From assembly GCA_000827205.1 (NCBI GenBank), contig KN832566.1, positions 142,543 through 206,542 of the forward strand: a stretch of 64,000 bases of DNA, written 5' to 3'. This DNA is from Plicaturopsis crispa FD-325 SS-3. Lineage: Eukaryota > Basidiomycota > Agaricomycetes > Amylocorticiales > Amylocorticiaceae. A program made the position numbers and the translations under genes. The notes beneath the pieces are model-generated. The model did no database searches. It had not been told where the DNA came from and worked only from the letters and a program-made list of their open reading frames with translations. The first letter of the stretch is position 1; each line of letters begins with the position of its first letter. Of the stretch, positions 46,297 to 57,391 are shown in pieces.

Positions 46297-47644
46297 TCAG
46301 CCGGTATAGGACCCCGCAGTCAGCGATTGGTTTGATACAGCGGCATGCATGGGGGCACCCTGTCTCAAAAAGGCTTGGGTCAGCCGCGTCGGCGCTGCAG
46401 CCGATACACGATGCTCAGTCCACGCATACATGATCACGGTGTCAGAGGACTCACACGGCGCGATATAACGGGCATGGGGTACAACGTCGAATGCACGGGT
46501 ACGCGCCCGAGCAAGGACACTGCCTTCGTGTGCCATGCTCATAGCACCCGAGAGATGTATCCTGCGATATAATACCTTGTGAATGTGATTTTCGACCCTG
46601 TTAAAGCACACGTTACCTCGAAAGCCTCACGAGACTGATTTCCAGTCGATATTGACCTCGCCATCGGATGCTGACGTCGGGAAAGAGGAAAAATAAACCT
46701 TGCTTGTTGTGTAGGTCGCGCAGTCGATGCGGAGATGACACGAGATTGCCGTACAAGAGCCGTCGAGGCGGGGCAGTACCACCGGGAGACGAGCCCATGT
46801 CGACCTGTGTCATGCCATCTGCTGACAACAGCGCAAGATGCGCAAGAAGGAAAGGTGTTTCTATCTCCCTGTGGGCCGCCGCTAATTTAATTACCGTCTG
46901 TCGAAGCGGCATAAGACAAACTTACGGGTAAATAGCCTTGCCTGTACGGTCTCTGACAACCAGTTGGACTATCAGTGGCGGGGACAAAGGTAAGCGGGAG
47001 AGGCTAGCATTCCCGAATTCTGCAGTCCTCAATGGATTTTGAACAACCTCCAGGTAATAGGACCTTAAGAAGGCTTCAAGTAAGCTATAGCTTGGGGCAC
47101 TGGTGGATTTGACGACATACCACGCATCATTGGCGGTCAAATTATGCGGCACCTGCAAGGAAGAACCCTGGGTCGTATTGTGTGACGGCCCATCGTATCC
47201 GCCCGTCGGAGTAGTGGCACCCCATGAATAACTAGGAGTGAGATCTGATTGAGAAGTAGTGGCTGATGATGGGTACGAATAATCGGGTATCGAATGTCCT
47301 CCATGAGGCGCGGCGGACGTGACAGCCCGTCGGTGCAATCCTTTCGACGGCGCGACGCTCGAATACCTTCTAGATTGACGGTGGAAGGGGGGCCAAAGAG
47401 GACTCGTATTGCAAGCACCACGACGCTTGCAAACGAAATTATTGTTTGCGCCAAGCTCGATGTCCTGGTAAGCCTCCGAGTAATTAGCAAGTGGTCGATA
47501 CTTAATCCGGGACCACTCACCGCTATGAAATCAACATCGCGATTGAGAGAATGTAGGCGGGCTGAAATCCGAATTATTAGCGGTGAGCCCTACGCGCTTT
47601 GGGGCTGCGGCGTTCGGAACGATGTGCAACTTACCTGCAGGCAT
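46297..47644 (-). CDS. velvet-domain transcription regulator (VosA/VelB type)
   Basis: Velvet proteins are fungal DNA-binding regulators that couple development, light response and secondary metabolism; they act as dimers in the nucleus. Six exons on the minus strand (47635-47644, 47521-47561, 46926-47464, 46617-46868, 46455-46561, 46297-46394) sum to exactly 348 residues; the first coding exon is 10 bases. The velvet domain covers about residues 150-335: YYLEVVQNPLRTAEFG, PPLIVQLVVRDRTGKAIYP, FLLAHLALLSADG, RRLLYGNLVSSPHRL, GLFFLFPDVSIRWRGQYRL and LTQAFLRQGAPM. The N-terminal third is Ser/Tyr/Pro-rich. The C-terminus stops soon after the domain. The exact subfamily (VosA, VelB or VelC) is not decided. 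Confidence 0.9.
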
Positions 47645-47961
47645 TTGTTTGGGGCAATGTTTTGAGTTCAGTCGTGGTTGCGTGTTCGCTAGGTTGGATT
47701 TGTCGAACAGGTAGAGTTCAGTCCGCTGCAGGGCTGATCCAGGGCGTGTTTAGAAAGCGTCGGTTATATATGAAGCAGGACACGGCCATCCCACTCCAAG
47801 AAGGAGATTCGTTCGGACGCAGATTTGGCGACTAATCTCCAGATCTCGATGGCCGTGGACCTTTCCAATTATGATCAAACACACCTCTTGCTGCTGGCGA
47901 AGTTAAGGCGATCGAATTGGGGATGGATGATTAGAGTGATATAGATTACATCGGTAGGCCC
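47645..47961. other. intergenic, velvet promoter and TIM23 3' flank
   Basis: No gene seen. It contains the velvet promoter on the minus strand and, at its right end, the 3' end of TIM23. Confidence 0.5.
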
Positions 47962-48915
47962 TCAAACGCGAGTCTTCACGTAGCTCCAGACCCCAGCCAT
48001 GCCTGATATAAAGGTTGCCGCGGCGAGTGCAGGTTTGACGCCGGCTGATGTAAAATACACGGATTAGTACCGACGTTCATACTGCGCGCAGGGTGGACGA
48101 ATAGTTACTCACCAGTCGACTTGTATAGAGCACCGGTTAGTCCACCAGCGGCCATACTCCCAGCAATATCGTGCTTGCCACGCAACCCGTCAATTGTGGA
48201 ATTCACTCCGTTATACACAAGAGCTAAATTGAACCGTTAGTTGTGTGCAAAATCGAGCCGCAATGACCAAGAAAACTTAACAACTTACCCAAGACACCGG
48301 CTGAGTTTCCAATGAATGTCCCTCGCCTTGTCACCGAATTGAGAACGCTGTTGATCCTTAGCCTCGAATTGGAGACGGCCAGCGGTCTTCGTGCACCCTC
48401 GCGTACCCCCCAAACACCACCGAGAGCCAATCCTGAGGACATACGCGTGAGCATGTGATGGCGCATAACAATAAGAGATCCCTCTTCGGTCGAAAAGATG
48501 ATTTGAGATAAGGTGTGAGTGAGCCCGCACGCGGAAAAATATGGGCGTCTTGTCGAGCACTCTCCAATAGACCATGTGCAATTAAGGCAATGTAGAGACA
48601 CGTACCGCTGAGATACATGGTGCCGGTGCCATAGCAGAGATCATCGCTCCAACCCCTGGACGGCACAGCTGTCTCGGCACCAGGAAGATCACTCTTTTTG
48701 TCATCCTCGAGAACGAGATAGTCCAGTTGGTCACCCAAACCAGCTAGAGGGTGTAATTTCGCGGGATCGTATGCGCCAAGGAGCAAATCCGACGCGGTGA
48801 CGGCTTCCGCTGACGAAGGCACGTCGTTTCTTTGGGCGAAACCTGCCGTGCGCAAAATGGACGTTGGGTCGCTCGACGAGGACGAAGACGGGTTTCTAGA
48901 GTCTGACGAGGCCAT
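47962..48915 (-). CDS. TIM23: mitochondrial inner-membrane import channel TIM23
   Basis: Central channel subunit of the TIM23 translocase, which imports presequence proteins across the inner membrane. Four exons on the minus strand (48606-48915, 48289-48432, 48113-48223, 47962-48044) sum to exactly 215 residues, the usual length. The N-terminal half is polar (intermembrane-space domain). The Tim17/22/23 domain has four hydrophobic helices with GTGTMYLSG, LALGGVWGVREG, TRRGTFIGNSAGVLG, and DIAGSMAAGGLTGALY. The Ser-rich start (SSDSRNPSSSSSS) is a low-complexity feature. Its ATG is 204 bases from that of a TPR gene on the other strand whose product also looks mitochondrial, so the two may share a promoter. 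Confidence 0.93.
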
Positions 48916-49118
48916 TGGAATGTATACGAGTATGCTGTGGCGAACGGCGAGCAAAGGGCAAACGGCGGTCGCGGACAGAGTCTGACGCAACTAGGGACCA
49001 AAATTTTGAAGGCGCCTCGGCAAAAGCCGAAATTAGTTGCCGGTGCAAATGCCTTGCCTTGCCCTACCGCGGTCCGTATACTACTCTATCGCTTTCTGTT
49101 TACATCTCAACAATTAGG
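48916..49118. promoter_or_regulatory. short bidirectional promoter, TIM23 and TPR gene
   Basis: 203 bases separate the two divergent start codons, so this stretch must serve both genes. No TATA box is obvious, which is common for housekeeping promoters. Confidence 0.5.
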
Positions 49119-50213
49119 ATGTCTGCTGGTACTTGCGCTCGAAGACTTGTAAATTGGGCACACGGCTCTTTAGCTCCCAGTCGGTCTATACGACCCAATG
49201 CATCCGCGTCAACGCTTGTGCTGGCGAGTTCCGCAGGTGGAACTCCGAGTCAACTAGCGTTTGCACGGTCAAGACGAAGGATTGTGTCTACCCAAAATAT
49301 CGCGAGGCGTAAGTTCAATTATCAAACATTAAGAGAACTCTAAGCTAACTTCCCAACTAAGGTTGGGCAACTTCCACCACAGAGCACTCCTCAGTCACGG
49401 ATCCTGCAAAGCCCGAGGCAGAGCAATGTTTAGCGCAGGGAACCATGAAGCTCGAAGAGGGTGACGTGGAGGGTGCTAAAGCGCTTTACAAGCGGAGTGT
49501 CGAGATACGACGAAATGCCAGCTCCCTGTTTAATCTCGGCGTCACCCATTACCATCTCAGTATGTCTTGCAAATATTAAACGTTCGTGTGACTCTAACTG
49601 TAGAATTACCTTAGAGGAGTTTGACGAGGCCATTGCCGCATGGAAAGAATCCATCAGTCTGCAGCCTACGAGCGCCGATGCCCACACTAGTCCGTATATC
49701 CGTATCTGTGGTTTTGGCAGGCATTCATATTTGGCTGCGCAGATTTGGCGAGTGCATATATAATCTCCCCTCAGTCACGGCCGGACCTCGCCCTGCATCA
49801 CCTGAGGTAGGTGCTGTGTGCACTTTCTCCGATCTACTTCCTGACAGATTACTTAGCATTGCGGCGTCACTTCAGCCCGAGGACCCTGAGATAGCTTTCA
49901 ATCTAGCCGCTGTCCTGGAAGCCAGTACGTCCCCGTTATTCTCTAGCTTATCGGTGGTCGTCTAAGTTTACCCGTTACCAATCATCTAGCTGGCCGCCTG
50001 GAAGAAGCTCTTGAAAATTACAAGCGCAGCGAGCGGTATGGAGTTGAGCGTGCCGCCGTGCACATCCGCAACGTGAGTGATTTGATCTCGCATTCCGCTC
50101 AGCATGCCTTTTGAGCAGCATTTTCCCTTTCACATTGCTATTTACAGGTCAGCGCGAAGATCTTGGGACAGAAGCTGAAGTCCGCAGACGAGACAGACAA
50201 GCCGGCGTCATGA
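49119..50213 (+). CDS. TPR-repeat protein with mitochondrial-type N-terminus
   Basis: Function not known. Seven exons (49119-49308, 49362-49559, 49615-49689, 49743-49806, 49857-49924, 49990-50072, 50148-50213) sum to exactly 247 residues. The first 60 residues are Arg/Ser/Ala-rich and lack acidic residues (TCARRLVNWAHGSLAPSRSI), as in a mitochondrial presequence. Three to four TPR units follow: CLAQGTMKLEEGDVEGAKAL, ASSLFNLGVTHYHLKEFDEA, PEIAFNLAAVLEATGRLEEA. The exon 3 start needs the second AG after the branch point, because the first gives a stop. The C-terminus is charged (GQKLKSADETDK). TPR proteins are adaptors; partner unknown. Confidence 0.8.
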
Positions 50214-50581
50214 ACAAATCCTTTTGGCAGTGGAACTTGCGGACTTAGGGACCTACAAATCCGGGATGTGCTGATCCTAAGGGATTTGCCGTCTCGAAGT
50301 TGTATCGAAGGCTTTCATCGTCGATGTGAAAATTCACTGCTGGCGAGCCCTTATTGTCTTGTACCGGTGCCTTGCTCCAAATGTGCTTGTGTTCTTTACG
50401 CGCAAGAGGGTCGCGGCAGGCGTAGATGGGAAATCCCTGAACGCTCTAGTAGGACACCGAAAATCAGAATTTCTGCCCGCTTAAAAATCAAAGTAGTCTG
50501 CGTTTAGTCTACGGAACACATTAAGTTGTACAGAGCATAGTATTAGAAGGGGTATCGGTGTCGCCTCGTCTAATGAGTAAT
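50214..50581. other. intergenic between convergent TPR and P-loop genes
   Basis: No gene; probably the 3' untranslated regions of the two converging genes. Confidence 0.5.
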
Positions 50582-51755
50582 TCATTCGACAGTGTAGGGG
50601 TCATGAGCTGAGCCGCTACCAGTGCCACGCCAACTCGGCGTGGATTGCTCCCTACTCATTTCCGTGGCTGGCGGCCGATTTGCAGTCCGCTGCCATTGTC
50701 TCTCATTATGGACGGCGCCTGCAGTCCCACGACCACCGGCTTGTCGCACTGCGGACGGGACAATCTCCTGCGGCCTAGCGCTAGAAGACGAACCACGACT
50801 TCGTGCTGATTGGGGGAAGGCACCACGGCTGTTATCATACCCGCCACGATATCCGCCGCGGTATGGCCGGGTGCCCCTGGATGTGAAAGCAGGTGGGGTC
50901 CAGTCGAATTGGGAGGCAGATATAATGGGGGTGGATTCGCGGACACGTCGGAGGATAGAGTTCACGTCGGGCGCGGTATAGACAGATGCAGGATGATCCT
51001 GCGGCGTCAACGATATTATACGGTCGTATCCTTCTTGCGCCGTCGGTCGCTGGAAGGTAGACGCGAATCTGGAGAGGATAGACAGCCCATGGCTAGCACT
51101 ATGGATGGTTGGATGGCCTGTGCCTAATGTACCGAATACAGTTCTTATCAACCGTTTGTGTCGTAGCAGATATCTCTTTGAGAACTTACGGGCTCGCAGG
51201 CGATCGGCGCACACCTGTGGGTGCCAAAAACATGTTAGCGCCAAGAATTGCACGGGCAGTGGTCGTGAAACAATTCACGTTGTACGGCGTGTCAAAGACG
51301 ACAACCCAGACGGGCACACCCGGAAACTCGCGGGCAATTTTAATCCAGTGCGATCGTTGTCTACAAAAATCGTTAGAACGGTTGAAAAAAGGTTCCCATG
51401 TTATTCATGGTGACAGGGCATCGGCGAGTTTTCTTCAGGGCAGTCGACGTACGTAGCGTCAACATTGGTACGGTCTATACAGACAGACAGGCCATCTCGG
51501 AGAGAGTTGCGAGCCAGAGTCTCGACGGCACGTCTATCACCAAGATCATCTTGGTTGCACCGAACAAAGCCAGTATGTTGCTCTAGTGCTTGCGCAAAAG
51601 TAGACTGCCAATTTGGAGCTTCGATGAGTATCAAAGACCATCCTCAGCTAAGTATGCAGGATCGGGCGAACCTTCCCTGAGCCTATGAGGCCGACAAGCA
51701 CCAGTACCGCTTGTTGCTCTGGCAATTGGTGGGTCTGCGCACTGGAGGCGGACAT
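50582..51755 (-). CDS. P-loop kinase, polynucleotide-kinase-like
   Basis: Five exons on the minus strand (51672-51755, 51453-51604, 51279-51360, 51190-51214, 50582-51123) sum to exactly 294 residues; exon 4 is a 25-base microexon. The first 130 residues resemble the kinase half of T4/PNKP-type polynucleotide kinases: Walker A GLIGSGKST (interrupted by intron 1), RCNQDDLGD, CIDRTNVDATQR (the position of the DRTN substrate motif), VVFDTPYNVCADRLRAR. The second half is disordered, with RG/GY-rich stretches (RPYRGGYRGGYDNSRG) suggesting RNA binding. No phosphatase or ligase domain is attached. It likely phosphorylates a nucleic-acid 5' end or acts in DNA or RNA repair; the substrate is not determined. 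It is divergent from the first sorting nexin gene. Confidence 0.75.
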
Positions 51756-52127
51756 AGTACCTGCTGTAGATAAGTAGTAGGAGTTCTTTGACGCCCGCCT
51801 CTATACTAGTACTGTTACTTACCTTGATAGAACCAAGATAGAACTTGGAAGTATTTAGCTTATCAACAATTCCATGGCCCATTAGACCCAAGTCTACAAA
51901 ATAAATTCCCACGGTCAGTGAAGTCGCAGTAACATTGCTGTCGTCATTCATTATTCGAATTCTGTATTGCAGTGCTCACCATCGCTGCGCTGCGCATCAA
52001 GTCTCTCGTATAGCGGTCTTCTTGTCTATGGCTTGAGTTTCCTGAATCCGGACACTAGTACTTGCCAGGACCTTTCAGTCTTCAGTGACCAAAAAGCACC
52101 CCCTCTTGCGACCAAGTACGAGTGAGG
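51756..52127. promoter_or_regulatory. divergent promoter region, P-loop kinase and SNX41-like copy A
   Basis: 372 bases between divergent start codons. It contains the block 51892-51933 that recurs inverted at 57351-57391 upstream of the other sorting nexin copy, so part of this promoter was carried by the duplication. Confidence 0.5.
51892..51933 (-). repeat. inverted promoter block, arm A
   Basis: Read on the minus strand it starts GTTACTGCGACTTCACTGAC and ends TTGTAGAC. It matches 57351-57391 on the plus strand with one gap and about four mismatches. It lies 195 bases upstream of the SNX41-like copy A start. Confidence 0.8.
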
Positions 52128-54266
52128 ATGGAAACCTACGAGGACGAGAACCCATTTGGTTCCTCGGATGGCTCGCCCGCCTCACCACCTTCGAAGGTGC
52201 TCATTTCTGAACCGCCGTCGCCATCCTGGAATCCGCCTGCGAATCTTCCAACAAGTACAGCGGCAGCGACAACGCCAGTGTCACCACGGCGGCAGACGGC
52301 GACTGCCAAGAGTGACTTCTGCTGCATGCGCGACCAGTGGATACACTCCGGAGATGACGTAGAGATCGTGGTGAGTGCACACTGGCTTGTTCGTTCGCCG
52401 CATGTGTTATTCACCGTTACAACAGATTGTCGACGCTCAGAAGACCTCGGTCAACTCAACGACGCCGTACATCACATATGTTATCAGAGCCGGCGTGAGT
52501 GAAGCCAGTTCGACTGGTACATGCAGCAACTAAGCGCGTTTCCTCAGACCGCCGTGTCGTATCATCGATACTCTGAATTCGAGTCGCTGCGCGCGAGCCT
52601 CGTGAAGCTGTACCCCACGCTCATCATCCCGCCCATACCGTCAAAACAGTCCGTCGCAGACTACGCTGTTAAGCAGGGAAAGGCGAAGGAGGATGCGACA
52701 ATGATCGCACGGCGCAAACGGATGCTGCAAACGTTCTTGAACCGTGTGGCGCGACACCCGATCATATCCAACGAACACGTCTTTCACCGATTCTTAGAGG
52801 GTGATGTTTCATGGGTGCGTGGCTCCCGGTGGTTTTTTTGCTCTCGCGATGCTGATGAACGCTCCTTCAGTCCGAGGTGTTGCACTCGCCTCCGCTGTCG
52901 CTTTTACCGAAGAATATACTCAAGGCACCCTCGCACAACCCGACGGACCCGAACGCGTCACCAGCATATGCGGCCCTGCCCAATCCCTCCGCCGCGCACC
53001 CGCTCCGCAACCCCGACCAACGCTTCCTCGACTCGGAGGGTTTCACGAACAAATTCGCGAACCACGTGAGCGGGCCAATGGAGAAGGTGACTCGCCGCAC
53101 GTTGAAACGGTGGTCAGACGATGCACAAGACCACTCAGATCTCGGTGCCGCACTCAATGGATTCAGCTTGAACGAAGCGGGGCCTTTGTCTGCAGCGATC
53201 GAGAAAACTGGGCAAGCTGCTGACGCGACTTATATATCAACTACCCGTCTTGTCGGTCGTTCAATTAGTCACTTCGATATGGCTCAACTGACGCCTCTTT
53301 TATCCACTAGGTGCAAGAGCTGGAGCAGAACTGGGCCGAGCCACTGCACGAGTACGCCCAGTTCGCGTCCATCATCAAGAAGCTGCTTGCGTACCGCCAC
53401 CAGAAGCACGTGCAGTACGAGATGACGCAGGACGCGCTAGAGGCGAAGCGCGAGGACCTGGAGGAGCTCGAGAAGAGTGAGCGCGAGGCGCGTCGGCTGG
53501 AGGAGGCGCTCGGGCGCAGGCGCAGCACGGTCAGCAGCCCGCCCCGCAGCGAGGGCACGCGCAGCCCCGGGTCAGGTGAGAACGACGGGGAGGAGGACGC
53601 GGGGAGCACAGGTGCCGACAGCCGAGTGGACGAGCCCGCGTCCGTGTACCTCCCGCCGCACCCTGGTCCCAGCCCGTCGCGGCGGCGCGCGCCCGGTATG
53701 GGCCTGCTCAGTGCGCTGAGCTACACGCTGCACGGCATGATGGATGTCGATCCGGAGACGGCGCGGCGGAACGGGATCAGCAAGTCGCGGGAGACCATTT
53801 CGCAGGTATGATTTCTTGACGTCGCACGATGTGTAGGGGGTAGCGCTGACGGTGCTTCCTCACAGCTTGAAGATGCGCTGCATCTGTCCGCTCAAGATCT
53901 CAAATATTCTAGCTCGACTATACAGGCTGACTTGGATCGCTTCCAGCGGCAGAAAGTCGCCGACTTCCGCGAAATGGCGATCAGTATGGCACGCAGCCAT
54001 AGAGACTGGTGTAAGAAGGTACGCCGCCGCGATGCCCCCGCACTCTCACATCGCTAACGCTGTGCGCGCAGAATCTTGAAGCATGGGAAGAGGCAAAGAA
54101 GGAGATTGCGACCATTCCCGACCATCCGAATAAACTGCCTCCTCCAGTTGAGCAGCCAGAAGCCGCAGCTGTCGCAGGCCCGGGGCCGTCGTCTACGCGA
54201 AGAGATTCGACGGCCATGACCGCCCGAAGAGACTCGACAGCTACGATCAACGGTACTGGGCGCTGA
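52128..54266 (+). CDS. SNX41: SNX41/ATG20-like sorting nexin (PX-BAR), copy A
   Basis: Sorting nexins of this group bind PI3P on endosomes and pre-autophagosomal membranes and retrieve SNAREs and cargo. Seven exons (52128-52370, 52426-52494, 52548-52814, 52871-53251, 53311-53805, 53866-54018, 54072-54266) sum to exactly 600 residues. The PX domain spans about 80-190: IVDAQKTSVN, SYHRYSEFESLRASL (phosphoinositide-binding Arg), IIPPIPSK, RRKRMLQTFLNRV. A BAR-like helical region follows (RLVQELEQNWAEPLHEY; QKHVQYEMTQDALEAKREDL), broken by a disordered Pro/Ser/Gly insert, then SRETISQLEDALHLSAQDL. The tail repeats RRDSTA twice. A full second copy faces it on the other strand. Confidence 0.9.
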
Positions 54267-54920
54267 GATCGACCACGTACACGGTGAAGTCAAGTCTATG
54301 GTCGAGGAAGCAGTATAATACTCTGGTCAAGTATACAGGGACGATAGTTTATTTTCTTGCGCTGTGTTTGCTTTTTGCTTTTCTCTTTTACGCTGCAATT
54401 CTTCAATTGTAATAATCCACTTGCAATTTATATATCGTTAACATGGGACGTTGTAGGCAGGGGCAGCAAGAAGGCGGGTTCACCCTACTCAAGTCGGACA
54501 TATGGAGCGCTCAGCATGCGCGTACCCCGGCCCTTTGCGGTTTACTCAGGCCATTCATTATCGTCAAGCTTTCCTTTCACTGACTAGCGGTGCCAATGAA
54601 ATGCATGCAGTTCACGATAGATTTGCTCTTTGCCCCGCCCAATTGACAACATTCCGCCAAACTCGAACAGTCCACGTTGAAGTAAATTTCCCTGAGCGGG
54701 AATTAGGCATACGACTGCGAGTGGTCACCGACTCGGCATGCCGCCCGAAGTACAACATCCCATGTTAGCGATATATAGATTGTAGGTCAATATGAATACA
54801 GTTGAAGAATAAAGCAAACAGCCCACAAAGAATGAGTTGTTGTCCCTGTATATTCCACAGTATCTCCACGATAAAAGGTCCAGGTGATCCGAGTATTACG
54901 CCACGTCCTCAATTGCAGAC
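54267..54920. other. spacer of the inverted sorting-nexin duplication
   Basis: 654 bases between the two stop codons. The outer parts are still recognisable as inverted copies of one 3' flank: ATACAGGGAC near 54333 matches the minus strand near 54850. The central 350 bases appear unique. No gene seen. Confidence 0.6.
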
Positions 54921-57059
54921 TCAGATTTCGTCGTGTCGCCCAGTAGCATTGATCGTGGCCGTCGAATCTCTTCGCGCAGACGACGGCTCCGAGCCTGCGC
55001 CAGCTGCGGCGTCCGGCTGCTCCGATGGGGGCAATTGATGCGGGTGGTCCGGAATTGTCGCAATCTCCTTCTTCGCCTCTTCCCATGCTGCAAGATTCTG
55101 CAAGCATGGCGTCAATGACGTGAAAATACGGAGACATCGTTTGGGCATACCTTCTGACACCAGTCTCTATGGCTGGTTGCCATCCTGACCGCCATGTCGA
55201 GCAAGTCGGCGGTTTTCTGCACCTGGTAGCGGTTCAAGTCTGCCTGCATGGTCGAGCTCACATATTTGAGGTCATGTGCAGATAGATGCAGCACATCTTC
55301 AAGCTATCAGGGAGCACTATCAGCCCTAATCATACGATTTGTGCGATGTCAAGGGACTCGTACCTGCAAAATGGTCTCCCTAGACTTGCTGATCTCATTC
55401 CGCCGCGCCATCTCCGGATCGATATCCATCATGACTTGCAGCGTGTAGCTGAGCGCGCTGAGCAGACCCATACCGGGTACACTCCGCCGCGACGGGCTCG
55501 GACCAGGGTGCGGCAAGAGGTACGCGGACGCGGACTCGTCTACCTGGTTGTCACCGTCGGTGCTCCCTGCGACCTCCCCCTCCCCCTGTCCGGACCCAGA
55601 GCCGCGCATGGGTAGACGAGCTCCCATGCGTGCATCTCCCGCCGTACCCTGATCCAAGCCCGTCGCGGGGGCGCGCGAGCCCTCGCTGTGGGGCGGGCTG
55701 CTGAGCGTGCTGAGCGCCTCCTGTAGCCTGCACGACTCGCGCTCACTCTTCTCGAGCCCGTCAAGCTCTTGGCGCTTCGCCTTCAGCGCATCCTGCACCA
55801 TCTCGTACTGCACATGTTTCTGGTGGCGGTATACGAGCCCCTTCTTAATGCTTGACGCGAACTGGGAATACTCGAGCAGCAGCTCAGCCCAGTCCTGCTC
55901 CAACTCCTGCACCTAAAGGGACGTCGATCAAAGTATATCAAGCGACGAAGGGATTGACGGACGAGACGGGTGGTCGAGATATACGTCGTGTCGGCGGCTT
56001 GCCCGGTCTTCTCAATTGCCGCCGACAGATGCCCTGTTTCACTCAGGCTGAATCCATTGAGGGCGGCGCCGAGGTGAGAATGGTCCTGCGCATGCTCCAA
56101 CGCCCGCTTCAACGTGCGCCGAGTCACCTGTTCCATCGGCCCGCTCACGTGGTTCGCGAATGTGTTCGTGAAGACCTCCGAGTCGAGGAAGCGCTGGTCG
56201 GGATTGCGGAGCGGGTACGCGGCGGAGGGGCTGGGCAGGGCTGCATATGCCGGCGACACGTTCGGGTCTGTCGGGTTCTGCGGGGGTGTCTTAAGTATGT
56301 TCTTCGGCAGCAGCGACAGTGGCGGCGATTGCAGCACATTGGACTGTCAGAGCGCCCGTCAGCATCGCGAGAGCGAATATATGACCGGAAGGCACGCACC
56401 CACCAGTCAAGTTCCGTCAAGAACCGGTGGAAGACATGTTCGTTGGATATGATCGGGTGTCGCGCCACGCGGTTCAGGAATGTCTGCAGCATCCGTGTCC
56501 GCTGCGCGACTAACGTCGGATCATCCCTCGCCTTGAAGACGAAGTCTGCCACGGACTGCTTCGGCGGAATTGGCGGAATGACAAGCGTGGGGTACAGCGT
56601 CACTAGGCTCGCGCGCAGCGACTCAAATTCAGAGTGTCGGTGATACGACACGGAGGTCTGGGAAAGACGCTTAGCCGGCGTGTGCAACAGTCGGACAAGC
56701 TGCACTCACACCAGCTTCGATAACGTATACAATGTACGACTTCACTGGGCTGATCGAGACTTTCTGAGCATCGGTGATCTGCGCGGCATTTAATAACAAA
56801 ACACCCGCGAACGAACGAGCCATTGTGTATTCACCAGGATCTCCGCGTCATCGCCGGAGTGAATCCACTCGTCGAGCTTGCAGCAGAAATCACTCCGGGC
56901 GGTCGTTGGCTGGGTCTGCTGCGGGGGCGTCGGCGTGGTCGCGGGCGCTGCGCTCGTTGAATTCCAGGATGGCGACGGCGGCTCTTGAATGAGTGGTTGT
57001 GAGAGCGAGGCTGGCGAGCCATCCGAGGACCCAAATGGATTCTCGTATGGGGCTTCCAT
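54921..57059 (-). CDS. SNX41: SNX41/ATG20-like sorting nexin (PX-BAR), copy B
   Basis: Inverted paralogue of copy A with the same seven-exon plan (56835-57059, 56710-56778, 56400-56657, 55963-56343, 55364-55912, 55151-55303, 54921-55097), 603 residues. Exons 2, 4 and 6 have identical lengths (69, 381, 153) in both copies. PX motifs are kept: ITDAQKVSIS, SYHRHSEFESLRASL (Tyr of RYSEF replaced by His), VIPPIPPKQS. The BAR helices are kept (QELEQDWAELLLEYSQFA). Differences cluster in the disordered insert, which is 18 residues longer here (TAGDARMGARLPMRG region), and in the tail, where one RRDSTA unit is missing. No stop or frameshift, so both genes look functional. The start ATG at 57059 matches that of copy A. 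Confidence 0.9.
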
Positions 57060-57350
57060 AGTTAATAGTGCTTTCGTAGGAGATGGCAAGGGGCGATGAG
57101 CACTGGAAAGTCCTGAAGGGTATCAGTGTCCGATTTCAAGAAACTCAAGAAATAGACAAGGAATGTTACCTGATGCTGGACTCTTCTATGTTAGCAGTCG
57201 TCGACACAGCACGCTCAGATATCCTTGTCTGACCCTGAAGGGCCTGAGGCCTGATGCATGATGCGGCACAGCCCAACGGTCGTGGTCACTTAGAGTCAGA
57301 CTGCACAAGGAAGTACTTACTTACGATGTTACATACGAAAGGTATCAAGG

Positions 57351-57391
57351 GTTATGCGACTTTACTGACCGTGGGAATGTATTTCATAGAC
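57351..57391 (+). repeat. inverted promoter block, arm B
   Basis: Starts GTTATGCGACTTTACTGACC and ends TTCATAGAC; inverted partner of 51892-51933. It lies 292 bases upstream of the SNX41-like copy B start and is the outermost trace of the duplication I can see on this side. Confidence 0.8.
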
